Source: JAALKW01 sp033791145 (GTDB lineage Bacteria; Pseudomonadota; Gammaproteobacteria; Legionellales; Legionellaceae). From it: a stretch of 9,701 nt of DNA. The position numbers were made by a program, and so were the translations under genes. The DNA is taken from the NCBI GenBank assembly GCA_033791145.1, contig JASJHH010000059.1:1-9701 (forward strand), written 5' to 3'. How positions within the stretch are numbered: the first letter of the stretch is position 1; each line of letters starts with the position of its first letter. Shown here piece after piece: positions 1-5,685 of the stretch. A model generated the notes under the pieces. It did not search any database. It was not told where the DNA came from and was given only the letters and a program-made list of their open reading frames with translations.

Positions 1-2270
1 GTACTTTTTTATTTTTTTTATTTTCAATCTATCATACGGCCTCTTACGCGCTCGCCTATTCGATTGTTCCAAAGTCAGGTACAACTCTACCTACAGAGTT
101 ACTCAATGGCGCAACAACCACTGCTTTATACACCGTAACTAATAATATTCCAAAACCATTAAATAATGGTTTTGTTAAATATTTGCCACCCAATGTAACG
201 CAAATTACAGTAGATAGTACGTATCCCGATTTGTGTGCTTCAACCTTTACGCTTTCACCCGGTGAGAGCTGCACACTCGAACTTTTGGTGTCTGGTGCTG
301 TGTATGCGGGTAATACGGATAATAAAGCACATCTTTATATTTGTGCCCCCAACCTGCCTGCTTGCGCAAGCACTTATTATCCATTAAATGTTCAGGCTTT
401 ACCTTCTGTGATTTTAAATGGAACCGTTCAGTCAGGCGGTACAGCGTCCGTACAAACCATTACAAATGCCACTGTCACGCTCTATAAATCTAACGCAACC
501 GCTGCCACAAGTATTGCAACGACAATCACAGATAGCGCCGGAAAGTTTCAATTTATTCTGACAGAGGCCGAAGCATCGACAACTGATGAAATTTTTTATG
601 TGCTTGCAGAAAAAGATACGACAACCAAACTCGTTACCATTATTGGAGAAAACCCAACTTCCTCTACGCTAACGATCAATGAAATCACAACCATTGCGGC
701 AGCTTACTCCATGGCGAAATTGTTTAATGGCGATCAAATTTATGGAAATGCTTTAGGCTTAAAAATTGCTTCTTATATGAGCAATAATTTAATTGCTTCA
801 GCTAAAGGCAGTTTATCAACGCTGATTCAAACTTCACCCAATGCAGATGAAACAAATTCAATGCGTTCGCTGAGCTCACTTGCTAACTTACTGCTTCCAT
901 GCGTTCAAAATACGACAGGTGCTTGCAGTGCTTTGTTTGCAGCAACAACCGTTGATAGCCAAGTACCAATCAATACCTTAGAGGCAGCATTAAGCATTGC
1001 TCATAATCCAAGCAATAATGTTGCTAGCATATATGCTTTAGCAACTGCTTCATCAACCTACACCCCTACATTACAAAGCAGCCCTGATGCTTGGACTTTA
1101 ACGATAAAATTTAATAATACAGGTAGTGAGACCTGTCCTTTTGGGGGCCCTGCTAAAATTGCTTTTGATGCCAATGGCTTTCTTTGGATCACAAACAATG
1201 TGATACAAGGCACGCCAAACTCAGCCGAGTGTGCCATCGTACTTCAACCCAATGGTCAACCTGCAAATGGTAGCAACAATACGCCTATCTCGCCCCTTTT
1301 TGGTGGTGGTTTATTAGGCGCTGCATTTGGCGTCAATATAGACCAAAGTGGCCATGTTTGGATAGGTAATTTTGGTTGGGGTTCTTGCGATACGTGCATA
1401 CCAACTGAAGGCTCTGTTTCAGAATTTAGTGCAACCGGCGTGCCATTATCTGGCCCAAAGGGTTATGTTTCCAATATACTCAGAGCCCAAGGACTAACCA
1501 TCGATTCAAATAATAATATTTGGATTGCAAGTGCCGGAAATGATCGTGTGGTTGTGTTCCCTAACGCTAACCCAAACGCCTCATTTTACTTTCAAGAACC
1601 TGCTAACAGCGGGCCCTTTGAGCTGGTAGCGGGTCAGGATGATGTTATCTGGGTGAGTAATTCAACCTCAGCCATTGTTAGCCGATATAAACTCGTCGGC
1701 TCGACCATTGTTTCTTTATCAGATACACCGGTTGGTCAAGCACCTAAACAGATTTCACTAGATGCTTCCGGCCATGCTTGGGTGGCTGGATTCACTGATT
1801 CAACGATATATGAAATGGATACTTCAGGCGCTATTATCAATAGTTATACAGGGATTGGCGGAATGGGTAATCCCTGGGGCGTTTCAGTGGACAGTGAGCA
1901 AAATATTTGGGTCGCCAATTTTCAAACGCTTCCTGTTACCTCTGATAATTTTTCAGTCACCAAACTATGCGGTAACAACACAGCCAACTGCCCCACAGGC
2001 TTAAGCAAAGGAGACGCAATCTCACCATCAACCGGTTATACCGTACCCTCAGCGGGTAGTGAGGTTTTACTGCACAACGGCACGCCGCTCTATGGCGTGG
2101 GTGGCAACCCTTCTTATAATCCTTTAATGCGCTTAACACAGGTTACTTTTGATCAAGCAGGAAATGTGTGGGCTGTTAACAATTGGAAACCTATCCCTAA
2201 CCCGGCTGTTAACCCTGGCGGAGATGGCCTTGTGGTATTTCTAGGTCTTGCTGGAATACCAACAAGCTAA
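1..2270 (+). CDS. Secreted NHL/SMP-30-like seven-bladed beta-propeller protein, 5' partial
   Basis: The frame is open from base 3 through the stop at 2268-2270, giving 755 visible residues; the start codon lies left of the window. The first codons encode a hydrophobic stretch (FLFFLFSIYHT) ending in ALA before YSIVP, which is the end of a signal peptide, so probably only a few residues are missing. Next comes a beta-rich N-terminal region (about 55-420) with CASTF and GESCTLEL. A carboxypeptidase-regulatory/transthyretin-like stretch follows (about 410-660, SVILNGTV to GKFQFIL), then a helical stretch (about 660-950, NEITTIAAAYSMAKLF). Seven blade motifs of the form hxhDxxGxhWhxN occupy 1150-2200. 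Twelve cysteines, an even number, fit disulfides and life outside the cytoplasm. Such propellers usually bind ligands or partners; the substrate is unknown. I recall similar architectures in Legionellales. It converges on murG with a 4-base gap. Confidence is high for a secreted propeller and nil for a specific role. Confidence 0.85.
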   Translation, partial: TFLFFLFSIYHTASYALAYSIVPKSGTTLPTELLNGATTTALYTVTNNIPKPLNNGFVKYLPPNVTQITVDSTYPDLCASTFTLSPGESCTLELLVSGAVYAGNTDNKAHLYICAPNLPACASTYYPLNVQALPSVILNGTVQSGGTASVQTITNATVTLYKSNATAATSIATTITDSAGKFQFILTEAEASTTDEIFYVLAEKDTTTKLVTIIGENPTSSTLTINEITTIAAAYSMAKLFNGDQIYGNALGLKIASYMSNNLIASAKGSLSTLIQTSPNADETNSMRSLSSLANLLLPCVQNTTGACSALFAATTVDSQVPINTLEAALSIAHNPSNNVASIYALATASSTYTPTLQSSPDAWTLTIKFNNTGSETCPFGGPAKIAFDANGFLWITNNVIQGTPNSAECAIVLQPNGQPANGSNNTPISPLFGGGLLGAAFGVNIDQSGHVWIGNFGWGSCDTCIPTEGSVSEFSATGVPLSGPKGYVSNILRAQGLTIDSNNNIWIASAGNDRVVVFPNANPNASFYFQEPANSGPFELVAGQDDVIWVSNSTSAIVSRYKLVGSTIVSLSDTPVGQAPKQISLDASGHAWVAGFTDSTIYEMDTSGAIINSYTGIGGMGNPWGVSVDSEQNIWVANFQTLPVTSDNFSVTKLCGNNTANCPTGLSKGDAISPSTGYTVPSAGSEVLLHNGTPLYGVGGNPSYNPLMRLTQVTFDQAGNVWAVNNWKPIPNPAVNPGGDGLVVFLGLAGIPTS
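1152..2199 (+). repeat. Seven degenerate beta-propeller blade repeats within the secreted protein
   Basis: Seven copies of a D-x-x-G/N-x-h-W-h-x-N-like motif can be read: IAFDANGFLWITN, VNIDQSGHVWIGN, LTIDSNNNIWIAS, a degenerate VAGQDDVIWVSN, ISLDASGHAWVAG, VSVDSEQNIWVAN and VTFDQAGNVWAVN. The aspartates (or equivalent) sit near bases 1167, 1341, 1503, 1638, 1761, 1890 and 2151. Spacings are therefore about 174, 162, 135, 123, 129 and 261 bases. The wide last gap holds the pair KLCGNNTANC and a long loop. Repeats are conserved at protein level only; there is no DNA-level duplication. The blade count is by eye. Confidence 0.7.
2247..2266 (-). other. Stem-loop just downstream of the murG stop
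   Basis: Read on the minus strand, CTTGTTGG and CCAGCAAG pair over 8 positions (one G-U wobble) around a TATT loop, beginning 9 bases after the murG stop codon. No U-run follows, so it is not a textbook intrinsic terminator. It could be a 3'-end stabilising structure or chance. It lies inside the last codons of the convergent propeller gene. Confidence 0.25.
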
Positions 2271-2271
2271 A

Positions 2272-2303
2272 ACCTTACGAGGTCGAAGGTGTTTTTAATT
2301 TTT
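2272..2303 (+). terminator. Weak candidate intrinsic terminator after the propeller gene
   Basis: Two bases after the propeller stop, ACCTT (2272-2276) pairs with AAGGT (2286-2290) across a 9-base loop. A T-rich tract follows (GTTTTTAATTTTT, 2291-2303). The stem is only 5 bp, but it can be lengthened by pairing the upstream AAA with the T-run around a bulged G. Position and U-tract fit an intrinsic terminator for the plus-strand gene; the short stem and large loop argue for caution. It lies within the 3' coding end of murG. Confidence 0.35.
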
Positions 2304-3372
2304 CATGACAAGACGCCAAAATTAACGCAATTAATTTTGGCGTTGCCGATTGAATATTAAGCGCTTTGATTTTTTCAGTAATCAATTCACGCGAAGCATA
2401 AACAGCCTCTAATGCCTCTCGTACAGCCTCAGCACTTAAATTTTTTGTATCATCCAATACAGTGCTAACACCTTTCTTTTCAAAATATTTTGCATTGTCA
2501 ATTTGATCGCCTCGGCTGTATCGCTGCGACAAAGGCACTAAGACATGCGGTTTTGCGAGTGCCAAAATTTCATATAACGCATTGGCCCCTGCACGTGATA
2601 AAACAATATCACTTGCTGCAAATAAATCAGGTAAGTTATCAGAGGCATATTCTAATTGATAATAATCAGGATGATTTAGTAAATTTTTATCTAGTTTGTT
2701 TTTTCCACATAAATGTATCACATGAAAATGCGTGGTTAATGCTTCAAGCTCTTCTCTGACGCAGCGGTTTAAAACACCTGCGCCAAGGCTCCCGCCCATG
2801 ACTAATAAACACGGCTTATTGCCATCAAATCCGCAATATTTTAACCCTGCTTCACGACTACCTTGTGATAATTCAGGTCGAATCGGTGTGCCTGTTACTA
2901 ATACTTTATCTTGTTTTTTAAAGTAATTTTTGCCCGCCTCAAACGTGACACAAATTTGACTCACAAACGGAAAGCTTAATTTATTTGCAAGGCCTGGACT
3001 TAAATCTGATTCATGCGCTATCACAGGAATACGATTTAACCACGCACCAATCACAACAGGGAGTGCTACAAAGCCCCCTTTTGAAAACACTAATTTAGGT
3101 TTTAGTTTGTTTAGAATAAATGCAGCCTGGAATATTCCGGCTATTAAATTAAACGGATCACGCAAGTTTTTCAAACTAAAATAACGCCGTAATTTTCCAG
3201 AACGTACGGCATAATATGGAATATTTTGATTGCTAATTATTTGATGCTCAACACCTTTTTTTGAGCCGATATAAGCAATATCAAAATCAGCAGCTAAGCC
3301 ATTGATTAAAGCTAAATTGGGTGTCACATGGCCTGCTGTTCCTCCACCTGTAAACACTAATTTTGGTTTCAT
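2275..3372 (-). CDS. murG: MurG, lipid II synthase (UDP-GlcNAc:undecaprenyl-PP-MurNAc-pentapeptide GlcNAc transferase)
   Basis: MurG adds GlcNAc from UDP-GlcNAc to lipid I at the inner face of the cytoplasmic membrane, giving lipid II for peptidoglycan. The 365-residue length is normal for this GT28, GT-B fold family. Visible motifs are the N-terminal G-loop GGGTAGH (9-15), KGGF (98-101), HES (120-122), GTPIRPE (161-167), the second G-loop GGSLGA (193-198), the donor-binding segment SRAGANALYEIL (259-270) and DQIDNA (289-294). A hydrophobic and basic patch (RRYFSLKNLRDPFNLIAGIF, about 62-81) suits membrane association. The sequence resembles the form I recall from Legionella and Firmicutes rather than the E. 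coli type (GGTGGH). The ATG overlaps the nadC stop as ATGA and its own ribosome binding site is weak, suggesting translational coupling. No mur, fts or ddl gene adjoins it, so it lies outside a division/cell-wall cluster in this window. Confidence 0.95.
   Translation of the reverse strand: MKPKLVFTGGGTAGHVTPNLALINGLAADFDIAYIGSKKGVEHQIISNQNIPYYAVRSGKLRRYFSLKNLRDPFNLIAGIFQAAFILNKLKPKLVFSKGGFVALPVVIGAWLNRIPVIAHESDLSPGLANKLSFPFVSQICVTFEAGKNYFKKQDKVLVTGTPIRPELSQGSREAGLKYCGFDGNKPCLLVMGGSLGAGVLNRCVREELEALTTHFHVIHLCGKNKLDKNLLNHPDYYQLEYASDNLPDLFAASDIVLSRAGANALYEILALAKPHVLVPLSQRYSRGDQIDNAKYFEKKGVSTVLDDTKNLSAEAVREALEAVYASRELITEKIKALNIQSATPKLIALILASCHEKLKTPSTS
2313..2343. repeat. Perfect 13-bp inverted repeat with 5-base loop, inside the murG 3' end
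   Basis: The arm ACGCCAAAATTAA (2313-2325) is followed by the loop CGCAA (2326-2330) and the exact reverse complement (2331-2343). It encodes TPKLIALIL near the MurG C-terminus. No U-run follows on either strand, so it is not a classic terminator. It could act as a 3'-end hairpin, a pause site or a protein site between the convergent genes, or be a coding coincidence. The structure is certain from the sequence; its role is unknown. Confidence 0.6.
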
Positions 3373-4205
3373 GCGCCATCATCCAGTAATAAACTTAAAT
3401 CAATGGCACGCACTGATTTGGTGATTGCCCCCACAGAGATATAATCTATGCCTGTTTCGGCTATATTTTTAATATTTGATAGATTAATTCCGCCAGAGGC
3501 TTCTAATATTATATTTTTTTCTGCGCGTAATAAAACAGCTGCTTTTAGCATATGATTATCAAAATTATCTAATAAAATTCTATCAGGTGCCGCGATTAGT
3601 GCCGCTTTAAACTCATCTAAATTTTCGACTTCTACTTCAATCCAATTGCCTTGATTATTTGCACGCGCTTTATCAACAGCGGCCTGAATCGACCCACATG
3701 CTTTGATATGATTTTCTTTAATTAGAACAGCATCATATAACCCCATACGATGATTAACACCCCCCCCACAAGTCACTGCATATTTTTGTGCTTGTCTGAG
3801 TCCGGGTAGTGTTTTTCGCGTATCTAATAATTTTGTATTTGTATTTTTTAATAATTTTGTATAACGCTTTATTTCAGTCGCAACCCCTGAAAGCGTTTGC
3901 AAAAAATTAAGCGCTGTTCGCTCTGCTGTTAAAATACCTCGAAGAGAGCCTGTAATCACTGCAAGTGTTGCAGGCTCATATAATTCATCGCATTCAGATA
4001 CTTGCCAGTTAATTTGAATATCTGGGTTAATACTGAAAAAAACGTGATTAACCCAAGGTATACCACATATAACCATGGGCTCACGTGACAAAACAATCGC
4101 TTTGCCAGAAGCATTTTTAGAAATTAAAGCAGCCGTAATATCGCCCGCTCCTACATCTTCTTTTAAAGCACGTACAACATCATCACGTATGGTTTGCTCA
4201 AGCAT
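3369..4205 (-). CDS. nadC: NadC, quinolinate phosphoribosyltransferase (decarboxylating)
   Basis: NadC converts quinolinate and PRPP to nicotinate mononucleotide, CO2 and pyrophosphate, the entry of de novo synthesis into NAD; the enzyme is a cytosolic dimer. The reading from MLEQTIRDDV gives 278 residues, the usual length. Family residues are all present: ERTALN (R96), DTRKT (R130, K131), CGGGVNHR (H152, R153), LIKENH (K163), EVEVEN (190-195), LLDNF (211-215), EASGGI (235-240) and SVGAIT (257-262). Six of these align at a constant offset with the quinolinate/PRPP-binding residues I recall for the Mycobacterium enzyme. The start at 4205 is preferred over an in-frame ATG at 4250: it has AAGG a suitable distance upstream, gives the family length, and overlaps the antiporter stop by only 8 bases (ATGCTTGA). 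The upstream ATG has no ribosome binding site and would overlap 53 bases. The stop overlaps the murG ATG. Confidence 0.95.
   Translation of the reverse strand: MLEQTIRDDVVRALKEDVGAGDITAALISKNASGKAIVLSREPMVICGIPWVNHVFFSINPDIQINWQVSECDELYEPATLAVITGSLRGILTAERTALNFLQTLSGVATEIKRYTKLLKNTNTKLLDTRKTLPGLRQAQKYAVTCGGGVNHRMGLYDAVLIKENHIKACGSIQAAVDKARANNQGNWIEVEVENLDEFKAALIAAPDRILLDNFDNHMLKAAVLLRAEKNIILEASGGINLSNIKNIAETGIDYISVGAITKSVRAIDLSLLLDDGA
3760..3767 (-). repeat. G8 homopolymer tract in nadC
   Basis: Eight consecutive C on the plus strand (G on the coding strand) encode the three glycines G147-G149 of the CGGGVNHR active-site motif, in codons GGG GGG GGT. It is the longest G/C homopolymer I noticed in this AT-rich window. 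The frame is intact at this length. Gain or loss of one base would frameshift NadC before its catalytic residues H152, R153 and K163. Confidence 0.85.
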
Positions 4206-5685
4206 GCTTCGCCTTTTTAGATTTAGATTTAATAGGCGGATGTTTTGCATAACGCTGTTTTAACCAAGGTGGCGCCATAAACGTAGTCACAATCACCATT
4301 AAAATAATCGCTGAGAATAAATCATCCGAAAGCACACCAAGCGTGCGTCCAATAGACGCAAATACAAGCCCGACTTCACCTCTCGGTAACATGCCAATAC
4401 CGATTAATAAACGGTCGTCTTTTTTAGCAGCTCCAAGACCACTGACAAGCTTTCCAAGCACAGCGGCTATTGTTAAGCCTGTCGCAATCATCAATACATG
4501 CCAATCCAAAAACGCTTCAAGTTTAACTTGAATCCCAATCAACATAAAAAACAAAGGCGCCAATAGCGATTCAAGCGGTGCCACTAACTCTCGAATTTGT
4601 GTATCTCGTTTTCCATCTAGTGCATGCCCATCAAAAAAGCCATCATGAATAATAAGCCCCGCTGCAAATGCACCGATAATACTGGCTAATTGTGCCGCCG
4701 TTGCAAGCCACGCAAGCGCCATCACAAAAATAAATGATATGACTAATTTGGATTCCCAAGGCTCTAAAAATTGAAAAAATTTCACCATATGCCGCAATAC
4801 CCATGGCCCCATCAAAAGCACACCGGTAAAAAACAAAACCACTTGAAGTAACACATGACCAAGCGTTGATATATCCATAACGCCGGTTAATACCACACTA
4901 CTCACCATGGCGAGAATAATTAAACCCAATACATCATCAATCATGGCAGCACCCATAATTGTTTTGGCTTCTCGCGTGCGTAACTTGTTCATTTCTTTTA
5001 AAACGCGCGCCGTAATCCCCACACTGGTTGCACACAACGTTGCGGCTAAAAATAAATCTGTTTTAAACGATGCTGTTGGTATTAAAAGCCAGCTAACTAA
5101 AAAACCACAAACAATCGGTGCTATCACGCCAAGTAATGCCACACGCATCGATTCTTTACCGGTGTGCTTAATCTCATCAATCGAGGTTTCGAGCCCCACC
5201 ATAAACAATAAAAAAATCACGCCATAACGTGAAAAACTATCAACAACGTACGCCACACGAATTAAATTAATTCCTTCGCTGCTTTTTAAAACGGCTGTGA
5301 CTTGCTGTGCTTCAGGCAATGTTGGAAGATTTGTATAAACAGCTTTCGCAACCGATGAACCGGATAAAACATCCCCCATAATCTCGAAAATAGCGCCGCC
5401 TTCTCGCAGCACAACGGCGAGTGGCAGGCCAAAAAAATAGCATATATTACCCAGCAGCACGCCCATTAATAATTCACCGAGCACACCCGGCTGATTTAAA
5501 AGCTGTGCTGCGTAACGCCCCATTAAGCCAAAAAAGAAAATCAGCGTTACCCAAAGTACAACCGATGCCACGGGATCTGTATGTCCATTGCTGCTATTTG
5601 CAAACGCAAATTTGGGCACAAACAAACAGGCCAGTAGCAACAAAAAAAACAAAAAGGCAATCCGCTTTTTAGTGATAGCTGTCAT
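4198..5685 (-). CDS. CPA2-family cation:proton antiporter with signal-peptide-like N-terminus
   Basis: A 495-residue multi-pass inner-membrane protein of the monovalent cation:proton antiporter-2 (NapA/GerN/Kef membrane domain) type. It likely exchanges Na+ or K+ for H+. Typical CPA2 segments are GVLGELLMGVLLGN (67-80), FLLFMVGLE (158-166), TSVGITARVL (220-229), the ion-binding pair D250-D251 in GAAMIDDVLGLI, IIGAFAAGLII (336-346) and MLPRGEVGLVFA (432-443). The N-terminus (KKRIAFLFFLLLLACLFVPKFAFA) looks like a cleavable signal ending AFA before N30. A non-hydrophobic insert of about 50 residues (95-145) separates early membrane helices and may be periplasmic. The C-terminus ends in a short basic tail, with no RCK/TrkA-N domain, so it is not a complete KefB/KefC. 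Its ATG overlaps the ppsA stop (ATGA). The ion specificity cannot be read from the sequence. Confidence 0.9.
   Translation of the reverse strand: MTAITKKRIAFLFFLLLLACLFVPKFAFANSSNGHTDPVASVVLWVTLIFFFGLMGRYAAQLLNQPGVLGELLMGVLLGNICYFFGLPLAVVLREGGAIFEIMGDVLSGSSVAKAVYTNLPTLPEAQQVTAVLKSSEGINLIRVAYVVDSFSRYGVIFLLFMVGLETSIDEIKHTGKESMRVALLGVIAPIVCGFLVSWLLIPTASFKTDLFLAATLCATSVGITARVLKEMNKLRTREAKTIMGAAMIDDVLGLIILAMVSSVVLTGVMDISTLGHVLLQVVLFFTGVLLMGPWVLRHMVKFFQFLEPWESKLVISFIFVMALAWLATAAQLASIIGAFAAGLIIHDGFFDGHALDGKRDTQIRELVAPLESLLAPLFFMLIGIQVKLEAFLDWHVLMIATGLTIAAVLGKLVSGLGAAKKDDRLLIGIGMLPRGEVGLVFASIGRTLGVLSDDLFSAIILMVIVTTFMAPPWLKQRYAKHPPIKSKSKKAKHA

Noticed and set aside
183..185. TTG as the start codon of the propeller gene
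   Set aside because: The frame continues upstream to the window edge with a signal peptide and domain sequence; no ribosome binding site precedes the TTG.
1150..2200. Virginiamycin B lyase (Vgb) as the function of the propeller
   Set aside because: The blade repeats are similar in kind, but the histidine/glutamate catalytic cluster of Vgb is not visible, and the protein is much longer and multi-domain.
2313..2343. Calling the 13-bp palindrome a rho-independent terminator
   Set aside because: No U-run follows the stem on either strand.
4206..4250. Longer nadC starting at the ATG at 4250
   Set aside because: The extra 15 residues are atypical, lack a ribosome binding site and would overlap the antiporter gene by 53 bases; the start at 4205 has AAGG and gives the family length.
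4907..5227. 106-codon open frame on the plus strand opposite the antiporter gene
   Set aside because: It is an antisense shadow of a membrane-protein gene, with no motif.
4198..5685. KefB/KefC glutathione-gated potassium efflux protein
   Set aside because: There is no C-terminal RCK/TrkA-N nucleotide-binding domain, and the acidic pair is DD rather than the QD I recall for KefC.
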